A program made the position numbers and the translations under genes. Below the pieces are notes generated by a model, which did no database searches, had not been told where the DNA came from, and saw only the letters and a program-made list of their open reading frames with translations. A DNA stretch of 64,000 nucleotides from Lineus longissimus (Eukaryota > Nemertea > Pilidiophora > Heteronemertea > Lineidae), in NCBI RefSeq assembly GCF_910592395.1, contig NC_088311.1, positions 21,059,695 through 21,123,694 on the forward strand, read 5' to 3'. This document shows positions 37,291 through 49,939 of the stretch, piece after piece; position 1 is the stretch's first letter, and each line of letters begins with the position of its first letter.

Positions 37291-37576
37291 TTTATATACT
37301 CGGTCTAAAAATAGATTCGATCATGAATAATAAGTAGCAACAATATGGCGGCTTGAGCGGCATTCGACCAATCAACGCACCGGAACGCAGAGTGATTCAG
37401 CGATTTGACCCCTGACCTGCGTATACTAATTCAGCAATCAGCCTATTGGATTTATGCGGGAAGAAAACTAGATTCAGTCCTTGTGAGTTCTCAGATATCG
37501 TAGAAAGTTACAACTGAGAGCACCAGAAGCAAATTGTTACTGACAACATTGTGCATGCAAATCGAAATCGCTCAAC
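37291..37576 (+). promoter_or_regulatory. KLF promoter with TATA-like and MEF2 consensus sites
   Basis: TTTATATA at 37291 and CTAAAAATAG at 37305-37314 lie about 265-285 nt before the start codon. CTAAAAATAG fits the MEF2 consensus CTA(A/T)4TAG exactly. CCAAT (GACCAATCAACG, from about 37367) lies between these sites and the start codon. The probable 5' UTR runs from about 37340 to 37576. Binding is not shown. Confidence 0.5.
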
Positions 37577-40237
37577 ATGAGCCAAGTTGTGGACCCAGTG
37601 TTGACATCAACAAACCTTTATTCAGCATTCTTACCCAAATTTGAGGAGAACATGGATATTCAAAGCGTAAGTTTCGATTTTTGACAATTCTGTTTCGAAT
37701 CTGACATTTGGGCACCTGTTGATTCTGGATGACAGAGGTGGTTGCAGTGACTTCCGGCATGGCTACATTGCCTTGCAATCAAACCGATGTCTCTCACTGT
37801 CAGTATTTGTTCCTTTTGTGTTATATATATATATATAGTGTTATATTTTCATGCTAGTTGTGTAGGTTTTATATTTCATCTTGTTTGCTATTGATTTGAA
37901 TGATTTATTAGGCTACATAGCAAAAACAGATACATCGCACAACCTCAGTGGCTCGCCACTTCCGTTATTATACAAGTATATATTACTTTTAGCTATATAT
38001 TGCATATGTTTTAGTTTCCCCAAAATCGACTTCTTGATTTAGAAAGGAATTTAGTTTTCCCAGATCGTCAAGGTACCAGTGCCAGGCATGTGCAAGACCA
38101 CACAACGCATTGGTCGGCATTGCTTACCCAACCATGATGTAACACCTGTAAAAAAGCACCTCAAGAATTCAAAAGAAATGAACTGGTATTAAAGCTACTA
38201 TAGACGGCAGTTGTAAAACCCCACGACAAAATAAAATTGATACTTATGTAAGATATACTACGGTTTACCAACATTACAAACCTTTTTGGTATGGAAATCA
38301 ATGGTGCTCTCATGGGTCATTAGCCACGTGAAATAAATCACAATTAACATTTCCCGCGCATTATTAATCCACCTCAACGGCCAATAGTTTCTTTTTCCGG
38401 CGATGCCCTAGGCTTGTAGTAAAACAATAAACTAATAACTGGTAATTCACTAATTATTTGGTGTTAACAGCCCGGAAGTGCGCTTAAGGTTATTGGTCAT
38501 TTCCCAAACTGTCCCAAGGCCCAGGTGCAAAGTGTACCAAAGTTATTGACAGGGCCTCAGCCCTCTGCTCATTGTAGGTCACTGTTTGACTGGGCTGAAT
38601 GACAGTTTATCCCGAGAGTCTATAAACCGTGAATGCTGCATTTCTGCATTGTAACGGCAGCAGAAATGTTCTAAAAGCGCGTCTATCCTCAAGGCAGAAG
38701 TACTTGGTTAAAATAATCTGTGCCACTTGACAATAGCCTCAATGGTATTTTAAAAAAGATACGTTCAAAAGGAAACTGAAACTTTTTTCCGACATAACTA
38801 TTCATACCCTTTTAATGTTATAGCCTCGGCAAGTTTTTAAATAAAAACATTGAAAATAAACAAATTGTTTGATTCCAAAGTACACATTCCAATCTGTGGC
38901 TGTGGCATTTCGATATCATAAAATCAATATCGGTATGACTTCTATGACAACATGCAAGCCAGATGGCGTTTGAAATACTTGGTAGGCCTATGATGGCTCA
39001 CTGCCAGTGACGCCATGTGTTATTCAGGTCAAATACTTGGCATTATCGATTTTATTAAGCAGAGTGGGGGCGGCAATTACGAAACCATATCACTGCATTT
39101 TGATGAAGTCGTGCCAGTGGGCTATTGGTCCAGATCTAGTTCGCCCTCAGACTCTCCTGCAAGTTTTCAAGTTTCTCAAAAATATTTTCACTTCATGTTT
39201 TGCAGGTTTGGCAAGATGTTGAGAACTTCTTACAGCAGGAGTATGAACATGGGTATGACAAGACTGTCCCAGTCAGCCAGCCTCAGGTTGTCCCAGAGAC
39301 GCCGAACTCGTACGAGACGTCCTCTAATAACATCTACCAATGCGAGGCAAGCAAGTTCTTGGACGCAGACTACGATGAACTTCTCGACCTGGACTTCATT
39401 CTAAACAACACGCCTGGAGAAACTATGGTCGAGAATACGTCCTACTCTTTCATGGAGGAGTCTATGAACAAGTTGAAGCACAACACTGTCTCGTCAGCTG
39501 CACCAAGTATGACGTCACAAGCACTACCTACGTTTCAGTCAGCGTTCATTGAAATGCCCGAAATGAAATTTGAGGATAAACTGATGGAGAATCCCGTACA
39601 GATCAAACAGGAGTATCCGAACACTTGTGCCGATCACGGCTACACATCATTAGGACTTGTCTCACAGCCGCATCTCTCAATACCCGGCAATCTGTCTCCA
39701 CCCGCGTCGCCGGAAAACATGCAGGACGAACAGTGTATCTCATTGGATCTGCGAACAACAAAATCGCCGCAGACTATTCTAAACACACAAGACTTTATGT
39801 TAAGCTATGCGAACTCAACTCATAAAGTGACAATTAATCAGATCCAGCAGTTAATAACGCCGCCATCTTCGCCCCAGCTTGCCGATTTATTGAACTTGAC
39901 GCAGCAGCAGCAGCAGCAGACTGTAGATGGTCAGCCCAAGAAACGCGGCAGACGTAGTTGGGGTCGAAAGAAGCAGACGACGCACACGTGTACTTATGTT
40001 AACTGCAACAAAACATACACAAAAAGTTCTCACCTAAAGGCACATTTACGAACCCACACGGGAGAGAAGCCGTATCACTGTAACTGGAAGGGATGCGGAT
40101 GGAAGTTTGCCCGGTCAGATGAGCTCACGCGACATTACAGGAAACACACAGGCGACCGACCCTTTCAGTGCCAACTCTGCGAGCGAGCATTCTCAAGGAG
40201 TGATCACTTGTCCCTCCACATGAAACGTCACATGTAG
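37577..40237 (+). CDS. KLF4-like: Krüppel-like transcription factor, KLF2/4 class
   Basis: DNA-binding nuclear factor of 373 aa that should bind CACCC/GC boxes. Coding exons are 37577-37666 and 39206-40237, joined by a GTAAGT donor and a TTTTGCAG acceptor in phase 0. Three C-terminal C2H2 fingers (Cys/His about 292-314, 322-344, 352-372) have the linkers HTGEKPY and HTGDRPF, and the protein ends right after finger 3, as KLFs do. Immediately before them is a basic nuclear-localisation stretch, [22 protein letters not shown] (89-98) is the acidic activation-domain signature of KLF2/KLF4. IKQE (163-166) is a sumoylation-type site also found in KLF4. A short Q run precedes the basic region. The class is firm; which vertebrate paralogue is closest cannot be settled by eye, and a single KLF1/2/4-type ancestor gene is likely. 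Confidence 0.93.
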
Positions 40238-43200
40238 ATATATAAACTGACTGTTTGTTAAAGACTTGAGACGTCAAAGTTAAGTTGGGCAGAAATGAAA
40301 GACGCCACTCACTCATAATGAACTATGACAAGGCAATTGCCTTAGCACTTTCAGGGATTATTTTCTTCTGCATTTTCAATTCATTTTGACCCAACTTTGT
40401 CTCGACGTTCTCTGTGCTGTAAATATGTTACCGGTTGTGTCACGAAGTGTCCTGCGGTTAAAGCACCCACTGCCAAAAGAAGACGTTTGTGCCAAGCACA
40501 GTGATATAGATAAACGTTAAGGATTATAGCAGATTGTAATTTTTCTAGTCATATCCAAGGACTTTAAAGAAAAGAACAATACATCACATGTGCATGTATC
40601 TTGAACTAATATATTCAACTTTCAGATGTTCACATAGTGACAGTGATCTAGGAATCACCGTGTCTGGTCACGAAGCTGTCTGGTCAAGTCGTTAAGCCCC
40701 TGGGGGTTTAATTGGTGTTCGATTGTGAATTTGGTTATGCGACACCAACATGGCGACCACGGCCACTGTCACTGAGTGGAAGTCATACGTATTGCTCACC
40801 CATCCGTAATGATGACCCTCATTACATAACACTGACGTCAATTAGTGTTAATATGGCCAAATTAGTAAGTCACTATCGGGCATTCCTTTGCTCCTCGAAC
40901 AATTTACAATTAAATAATAAGTTATCCTTTCTAAGCTCGTTTTGTTCCCACCTGGGACCTTAGAAAATTCCTCCAACCTCGTTAATACTTCAAAAACTCG
41001 ATTTCTATACATGTTGACTCGTTACACCGAATTTGACATTGTTACCAGATCGGCTCATTAATGATACTATTGTAGTATTGAGCTCTCGGTTAACTATATT
41101 TGGTAGTCCACTTTTAACACGGCTTATCCCGTGTTAAAAACGTCCTAGATTCCACTCATAAAGTGATTTAATTGAGTGCAATTTTATGTCATGTTAGAAT
41201 ACTCAGTTGTCCTCTAATGTGCCTAAAATAAATTCCATCCTAAAAAGACCAAGTATATCTTTATGCAGAAATATCATTAACTTGTCCATATCTTGATATG
41301 AAAGAGTACTTTAATCGATGGTCAAGATTCTAAATGAATACGTCCATATAATCCATCCAGAAACAAGTTGCCATACTAGTGAAACGTCCAGAAGAAAACT
41401 ATGACCTATCAGTGAAAATTTTCATGACATAGTCCATTTAATGTCACATTCCGACCAAAAATGCGAAGTACATGTACTTAAATAACCCTGTGATCTGTCT
41501 TCACTTGCCATGTACAGAATGTATCAAAAAATCGTCCTGCAACATATCTGTTGAAGTCTATTTTTCCTAGAACACGCTTTCGCAGCGAGTGCCCTGTTGA
41601 TGGCTTAACCCTATATTCATGGTTTATGAAGTTTATTCACTTGTTGTCTTCATGTTGTGTGAACGATATCGTTGTTGATATAAGATCTGTTTGGTTTCGA
41701 TTTGGAATGGGTTCCAATTTAGCTGCTGACTGTGCTTCTGTCTCATCATCATACGGAACTAAACCGTGGGGTGGCGCTGATCATCAACTTCGGGTATGTC
41801 GATGAGAAGCAACATTTGTGAATTAAGGTATCAGCGAGACAATATCTTGAGACATTTTTCAAACTTGTTATTATGTTCCATATGAAAATGGGAAATAGGA
41901 CTTGGGTCTCAAAAGGGTCAACAGGGTTAGGCACAACAAGTTCAAAATATTTTGCTAACGACGGCTATTTTCAATCAAGTACATCGGGTACTGGATTTTG
42001 CTGAAAATCAAACCTTGCAGTCCCCAAATAACTTCTCGGAAGTGGGGCGGCGGGGGGGGGTTATCATTAAAACTTGTCTGAACTTGTCATGGGCCTCAAT
42101 CTATCGATTCGTAAAAGGTTGTATAGTATTTTCACTTGATGTTACAAACGAGAGATACAGATCCACCGGGATCTTATTAAAAACGCATTTTGTAGATTCT
42201 CACGAATTTGATACTTGATAAGTGTAAAATGTACATACTAATTTTCATCTGATTTTAATTGTAAATGTGCTAACTAAACAAACGCAATATAACTTAGATC
42301 TTATAGCGATTCGATGTCGTACAATATCATATCAAAAGATTTTCGTTTGTACGAATTTAATAGTTCCCGCCAAAGTACAAATCTATCCCGCCACTATGCC
42401 ACCTGTTGGCAATATGTAGAGGTTGAAAGGCGAAATAGCTTCGTATTTTGGTTTATAAAAAACTCGGTTCTTTGTATCTAAGATAGCACAAGTGCAAATA
42501 CTGTATGTATGTATAGACGATTGCAAAGGTGCTCTTTGTGACCGCCTCTCGGTTTTCTTTCTATTTTTGTACAGGCAATCCTGAATCTTGTCACCCGCCT
42601 GTAAAAGTCGGGCCGTAATCGAGAATAAAATACAGTATTAAGTTTATATCATATCTCGAAATTCTTCCATTTTATGTTCAATATTTATCTGTTCAAATAC
42701 ACAAGCTTGGAGTCAATCGGACTCGGGCTTCCAAGAGCGCCCCGAACTAGACGTGGTGGACGGAGACCAAGGTCAAAAAGCAACTTGACAAATTCATCCT
42801 TAACTTCATATCAGCACTTATGACCGAGCTAGCGAGTGGAGGAGCATACGACTGACCCTGGCATTCGAGGAAGCTTCAAATCCAACTTACCGGTATGAAA
42901 ACTGTTTCGAGGTCTCACGACGCCATGCAACAGCAGATAATTGCTTACTATTGCCCCTATTACCCATACCCCAAATGACATACGACGTGAAGTGAATTAT
43001 TTTTGGACGTCCAAACTGCCTGCATTCGGTGACGAGACCTTCATTGTAGCAAGATCCATGCAGCTGAGCAATAAGGGGAAGATGGCGATATTCCCAAATC
43101 TGTTATCCCCACTCTGAATTCGGTGCACTGATCGAAGTCCCTTTTGAAGAAGAGTTGAACCTCTCCTAGCAGGACACCCTGTCAGTCTTATTGGTGTCTT

Positions 43201-46200
43201 TAGAATGTAGAGAGGTAATCCCATTGACATCCCCGCCCTTGCAAAAATCCTCTGGAGAGGACTAAAGCAGTGAGGTATAAGAGTTGCGTTTACCAGATAT
43301 CGGAATGGTGGTGTGTAAATACTGTTGGAGTGAAATGAGCTTTCCTCATCAGGAGTCCGGTTAACAGAACCAGTGTCCTCCTGGCATGCCACGAATGCCA
43401 AATCGTATCCATTAAGAACTTGTCTCTTGAAGACAGGCCACAACCAGCTGAAAGCCGAATTGCAATGGAATGTCTCTTGGCGGACACCTCTCTATCCTAA
43501 AGGACACCCTCTCTATTAAGGATACTGCATGTGATCCCTTATTGGTCATTTCTATTGAAATTGATATCTGTAATCAGGACACCTCTCAATTAAGGACAGC
43601 ACTTGACAGTACCAAAGCTGTTGTTACTAAAGATGTTCTACTGCATTGCCATTCATCAAGAATTTGTGTCTGAAAAGTCACAATCAAAATGCTGGTGTCA
43701 CTTTTTTAGTTGTTTACGTATATTATGACCATGGGAACGCTAGAAAACAGTGGGAAATGTTCCAGTGTGTTACCCCATCGAAAGGTCATTGTCTATTTGG
43801 CTGGCTATTGTATGTAAACAATTATATTGGCAACATTAAAAACATTACACCGGGATTAAATCACTTCAACAAAACAAACGGATCACAAAATTCAAAATAA
43901 CGACAATCACCGAAATGCGGCCATTCACTGCCTTCCGAGCGGGACATTACTTTACCTTCCAAAGACGCAAGACACATAATTATCGTGTGAAAGTTGAAAT
44001 TTCCCGTTTGTGATTATAACATACATTCTGGTCTTACTTCCGCGCCTCCGGTGCGAGAATCATCAGTCGCAGCCAAGGCACTCTCAGCTGGTTTAATCAC
44101 CGCAAGACGGAACTGAAAACTTAACAATCATGTGTAATTCGATTGAATTCTCTGGATACCATCAATAAATCATTATTTATCGCAGAAATTATTCCAGAGT
44201 TGTTGTGTTGGATTGTGGAGAGGACACCATTAATCAGACTTTATAATTAACGAGACGACAAGTAAGAACACGTTGTGGATGTCGACTAATAATTTCACCC
44301 GAGAATGAAAATCCTCCATCGTTCCTCCGCGAACGCGGCTCTCTCTTTCTTGAGAGACTTTCGTCTTTAGAAGTTAAAAACTAGTTCAACTAACATCCCC
44401 TTTTTGCAGATTGCATCTCATGAAGGAACTTTTTGGCAATTCTTTAACACCAAAACTAATTAAACAGCTACCTACCACACAAGATTACGATTATCTTGAT
44501 TATCTCTAAGTCTATATAAAGACAGGACAACAGTATTGTTATGTACGAATCATCTTCTAAATGGATGTGTCGCGGAGACAGAGGCGCACGCGACCGAGTC
44601 ACGAACGCCGAGGTTGTTACTTAGCCAGGATGGCTAATTAGAACTGTAGTTGCGAGAAAAATATGCGTATATTCAGATGAAGGAACTGAGGCAGACAATA
44701 TCTAAGCAGCTGACCACGCACTGCTATTTGGCGATATCGGTACCTGAATATGATAATGCGCGACAAAAGATTTCATTGTCTTCCTGCAGGTAAAAGCCTT
44801 ATACAAGAGATAATAAGTACCGGTCAATGTGACACATGGGACTGTAGGAGAAAACCGGGACCCCAAAGGTTTCTGTCAAACAGCGAGTCAAGGTAATCTA
44901 TATTGCACAGGGAGGTCGGCCAACCAGGAACCGAGCGACATCCTCGTATGTGACAATAAGAAACATTTTTAAGTATGATAGATTACAACACTTTCTGTGA
45001 AAATGTTTCAGTAAGGGTTAGCAACAACTTCCCGTGTCCGTCTAATTCAACATGTATACGGGCTTCGCATTACAGGGGATTTGAAAATATGCGACAACGG
45101 TGTGACAACTTGTGTGTGGGACAATAGACATTTGCCTCCATGTCTTATCTTTAATAAATAAAGTGCAGTGCGAAATTGTTTTGGACATAGCTTGCGAGTT
45201 TCAGGCAAGCCTACGGATTCTGCTCTATTTAAGTATTTACAATATAGAGCAGTTAAGTTATTTTTCGATCTTCTTGTTTAGAGAAGTCACGGTTCAGCTG
45301 GAAGCCATTTTCATATGAAAAACCAACCATATCTCATGCCCAATGCCTTGTCCCTTTAACTGCATGCTACGGAGCCCAAGTACATGCAAACTCATCGAAC
45401 AGTTAGGTGTCCAAACGTCAGTGTCAACTCTCGTGATGAGAAGATTATAGGGAGAGGAGAAACCAGAGCCACCACTTCAGCAATCTCAGCCGGACTTAAG
45501 GGTCAAAGCAGTAACTGGGCACCTTCGTCCTATTGTCAATCAATGAAATGTAATTATGCATTAGCGCCCGATCAATGATGATCCGATCACCAGACACAGT
45601 GTATATCTGAAAAGCTGGAATATCTGGGTACCAATTTCACCAGCCTTATAAGTACATTGTATGTATGGGTATTGTCCTGTGCTGTGTGCGTGTATCTCTA
45701 TGTATGCATTGTCTTTTATTGTGAGATCGAGCAATGAAATTTACTTCTTACACACAGTGTACATGTATATTCTCTATCATTTCAGCCAACAACAACCACT
45801 GTCCTGGCATCCTGAGATCAGGTTTTTGATACTACTTCCTCGTATAGTTTGAAATATGGAGAGGCGGATGTATAGAAAATCGCTGGTTATGTCAGGATGC
45901 TGCCCTGGGATCGTACTTACGGGCCGTCGAACTTTGCGATCTCGGAACCTTTTGCCCCGTGTGTCAAGCGGATGCCAGGCCAGGGATGGAGAAGAGTGTT
46001 GATAAGCGACGGATGGACAACAAAAACCATGGATGACAGTGTCATACGGGAACAGTACATCATATCATGATCTTTGTATTAATGAAACAAAAACAAGCAT
46101 TGACCAGAATCTATTTATTCAAATCAGGTTTTTTATCCGATCATTTACCGTTTACGCTATGGTACATCGATAATATACAGAAACTGAAGTTACAATGTGA

Positions 46201-47142
46201 TATCATGAAATTTTTCAATCATAGTCAAAAACATTTTTGGGAGATTTCAGAGGGGGTATTTACCCTCTCTGCGCCCCCCCCCCCCCCGCCATCGCTAGCT
46301 ACACCCCTGCACAGAATTGAAAATGTCTGCCCCTCATCCAGCTGACTGGGAGTCCCACAATTCCATCCAACCTGCACAAGTCGCACCTCCTGATATTGTC
46401 AACATACTGTTCAGCATTTTAAAATGTGATCCAGTCACTATCACTCAATCCATCACATGCGAAAGAATACAACTTGTAGTACGACTAGGACTCCTGTCCA
46501 TCACAAACAATCACTATTGTATCTTATGTATCGATTCCTTACACTATAACTGCTGCTTCTACATCTACCCCACTTGGACAACACCGTTAATGACTTACTA
46601 GAGATTCCCTCCGCACAAAGAAATCAGAGTGCTGAAACCTTAGTACCTGCAAGAACAAATCATTAAAAGAAGGCAATGATGAGTCCAAATTGATAAATCA
46701 ATCTTTGGGAGTGCAAGCTATCTGTTAGCTCGGGGCTGCAGCATTGTTACAGCGTCCGAGGCAGAGAGAATATCGCCATCCTTTTATTGGTTCTATTATT
46801 ATGATTACGAGGACATTATTCAATTTACCTGTCAATGCATGTCGTTGTCCCATTACATTGTTCCATACGCCAATCAGATGTCTGGTATACATAGCAGAGT
46901 TTGGGCCAATTTGTCAATATTCAACTTCTAACTGCATGCGCAACATTACAGCGGCTTTGCTTCCCAACACCTCATTGGTCATGCTGGCATAACCAGTGAT
47001 TTTCAATATACTCCGCCTGCCCTTTATTTTTTGTATACGATATACTTGTAAAACGAAAAGGCCAGGGGCCATTGTGCTCACCGTATAGATATTTGGTGGT
47101 TAGGAATTCATCCTGGTTAAAAAACTAGCCACATGTACAGTA
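40238..47142. other. Gene-poor stretch downstream of the KLF gene
   Basis: Starts with the probable KLF 3' UTR. Contains a perfect 11-bp-stem hairpin (41112-41122 with 41129-41139, 6-nt loop) and repeat-like text at about 43470-43610 with spaced copies of GGACACC(T/C)CTC. An orphan TATA (CTATATAAAG from about 44512), a C run at 46274-46287, and several CCAAT/ATTGG motifs at 46785-46985 are also present. No coding exon is convincing; the 148-codon minus frame near 43000-43443 lacks protein features. Confidence 0.4.
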
Positions 47143-48935
47143 TACAGGGTGTCCACAAGAAAACCTAATCCTGCGAAAAAGGGTTAGTATGACCAAGCCT
47201 TGTGATGTATGACTATAATAATGCATTTTCCATAAAGTAGGAGCAACACGCTTTCCAATGATACCTTGATGGCATTCATTCAATCACACATCACTGAGTA
47301 CCTTGTTTTGAAAATGGTATGCGAAAACCCATTTGCGACAGTTGGGATAAATGTCACTGTCATGCTTGCCCAGGAAATCGATGTCCAGGTGGTGTGATGT
47401 CGGCGGATTAACTTATGTCATTTTTAAGTTATGTAATAGGTTACTGCGGTATGCCAAAGCATTGGTAAAAGGTATTCATTGTTTATGTAAACTTCAAGAC
47501 AGCAACATGGTGCAACTTACCACTGAGCAAAGAGTGTTTGTTGTTAAAAAGTTCTAGCTACCAAAACAGGAGCCTCCAAGCTACTCAGGATGCATTTAGG
47601 GAAGTGTTCCCCGAGCGGGATCCGCCAGCTAAGACGACCATCTGGGCAAATGTGAAGAAGTACCAAGAACATGGTACAAGCCTCAATCGGAACAAGGGTC
47701 ACTCGGGGAGGAGACGTACAGTCAGAACTGAAGAAAACATTGAAGCAGTTCGACAGCAATTACTCCAGAATCCAAGGGGAACAAGTGCAAGAAGAAATGG
47801 ACTTGGGCTCTGCAAATCCATTTTTAACAGCATAACAAATTTGGACCTGCATTATCATCCATACCGAATGCACATTCGCCATCAACTTTTGCCTGCCGAC
47901 CTCAGGAGAAGACAAGTTTTTGCTGAATGGCTGCTGGACCGATGTCAGAGGGATGCAAGGTTTCTTGAAAGCTTGGTGATTGGTGATGAAGCAGGATTTT
48001 CATTGAACGGAACGGTTAACACCCACAATGTAATTGAATATGCACCGAAAAGAAATGCTCCAAATTTCAACTTTGAAAAAAACATGAGTCGAGACAAGGT
48101 TACCGTCTGGATAGGGCTTCGTGGTAATGGTGTCATAATCGGACCAATCTTTTTTGAACGAAATGTCAATGGCCAAATCTACCTACTGATGATCAACGAA
48201 GATGTTGTGATCCAGCTCGAGTTGCATTTCGAAAGGCAACAAAATGGTGTCTTTCGACATCTGTGGTGGGCACAGGACGGTGCACCAGCCCACAGACTCA
48301 TCGCTGTCAGGACTCGCCTACAGGAACTTTTTCATGACAGAATAATTGCTCTCAATCATCTTGTGGAATGGCCACCAAGGTCACCGGATTTGACACCATG
48401 AGACTTTTTCCTGTGGGGCTATTTGAAGGACAAAGTTTTTACCAGTGCCCCACACAACCTTCAGGATTTACGAGCACGCATTCAACATGAGGTCGACGTC
48501 CTCCGTGATGATCCTGCGATGGCGAGACGAGCTGTGGCTGACATGCGCCGCCGTTGTGGACTTTGCATCGAAAGGGGAGGTGGGCACGTGGAAGGTGTTG
48601 GTGCATAATTATTGTAGGTACGGCACTAAATAAATTTCATCAACAGATAAAAATCTTGTTTTTCATGTTTTAATACCATTAAAAATGCCCTCAGGCCATT
48701 CGGATGTGCTCCTCATGTCTTGCCATGAACTGTCACAAATGGTTTTTCGCATACCATTTTCAAAACAATGGTACTCAGTGATGTGTGACTGAAGGAATGC
48801 CATCAAGGTATCATTGGAAAGCGTGTTGCTCCTACTTTATGGAAAATGCAATACATGTATTACAGTCATACATCACCCGGCCTGATCATATTAACCCTTT
48901 TTCACAGGATTAGGTTTTCTTGTGGACACCCTGTA
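47143..48935 (+). mobile_element. Mariner-like (IS630-Tc1-mariner) transposon with long TIRs
   Basis: A 1,789-bp element (47145-48933) is flanked by TA on both sides (47143-47144 and 48934-48935), the target duplication of this superfamily. The ends begin CAGGGTGTCCACAAGAAAAC. The inverted repeats are unusually long, about 199 nt on the left (47145-47343) and 206 nt on the right (48728-48933). One broken transposase gene lies between them. It sits about 1 kb past the last METTL4 exon found. Confidence 0.92.
47507..48608 (+). pseudogene. Broken mariner-like transposase, DD41D type
   Basis: Cut-and-paste transposase with an N-terminal helix-turn-helix region (MVQLTTEQRVFVVKKF, then SLQATQDAFREVFPE) and an RNase H-like DDD domain. 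The first catalytic Asp is in VIGDEAGFSLNG, the second in WAQDGAPAH and the third in DFFLWGYLKDKV. Counting the stop as one residue, 41 positions separate the second and third Asp. Two lesions: a 4-nt insertion after the codons for VVKKF shifts the frame at about 47553, and an in-frame TGA at 48399-48401 falls just before the third Asp, where relatives usually have Cys. The frame otherwise stays open to TAA at 48606-48608, so the inactivation looks recent. Symbol left blank because family naming needs a search. Confidence 0.9.
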
Positions 48936-49939
48936 TAGGTCAAATGAAAGTCGGTATGACATGTGATGTATCCTTGCTGGAGTACCTACATGTATCATAA
49001 AATATTATTGAAAACAAGTCACTAATAAACGAGATAATACACTTTTTACGTTTTCAGTTTTGGCCCCCTGGTGGCCAAGTCGAGAATCAGATCAAACCGA
49101 ACTTCAGCGTTAGATGTTATCTGACATAGGGCCCGGGAACATGTGTAACAAGTTTCAAATTCATAGCTTATATAAGTGGTAAAGAAACGTGCCATAGTTA
49201 CACTCAAATGGCCAATTTACGCCAATTGACCTCTGTGACCTTGAAAATTAGGTCAAATCAAATACTAGTAAGATAAATTACCCCGGTTCCTCTTTAAAAC
49301 ATGTATGCTCACGAAAATACTGTAAACACCCAAATTCACCAACAGTGCAAAAAATCTATGCCCAACATCAGTGTACACGGATACACACAAAAACTTTATT
49401 CCGTAAATGAGAAAATCCTCGAAAATTTTATTTAAGAAAAACCAAACTGAAGGAATCGGCCCAGTACTTTTCGCACATCGGCCCGAAAAAAAGGTCGACA
49501 TTAGGAATGTAGAAAAGAGGAAACTTATTTTGTTCCGTTTCCTTAGCAATGACACAACATCATATTAGATACGGCCTATTTATTAAATATGGTTCGTATT
49601 TGCCACTCGATTACATAAGATATCTCGTTGCATATGACACAAGTGTCAAAATTTAATGTCAAAGGTAACTCACACAAGCTAGAACCTTCTTGAGGTCTAC
49701 AAAGGAGGCAATCAAGAGGGAAAATTGCAGGAGTGCTAAAACTGTCTATGTCAGCGGAAACTCACTTCAAACATAGCTCCCCAGGCTCTCAAAGAAGTTA
49801 ACCCCTCAATGCTACTTGTTTTCATGTGAGAAGAAGAAGAAATGGCAACTAATGTATTTCATTCTTGTTTTCATTTACAGGGAAAAAGCCGATGTAATGC
49901 CCGAGAGAAAAAAATATGGAAGAATATCACAAAGGTTAC
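48936..49939. other. 3' flank of METTL4
   Basis: Expected to hold the last short METTL4 exon, but none with the family C-terminus was found. A minus-strand AATAAA lies near 49580. The segment 49060-49260 looks like a dispersed repeat ending in GACCTCTGTGACCTTGAAAA. Confidence 0.35.

Noticed and set aside
39007-39205. Coding extension of KLF exon 2 upstream of 39206
   Set aside because: A strong TTTTGCAG acceptor at 39205 joins exon 1 in phase 0; the upstream frame has no KLF similarity.
42997-43443. 148-codon minus-strand frame
   Set aside because: Lies beside a GGACACC(T/C)CTC repeat-like tract, and the peptide lacks domain patterns.
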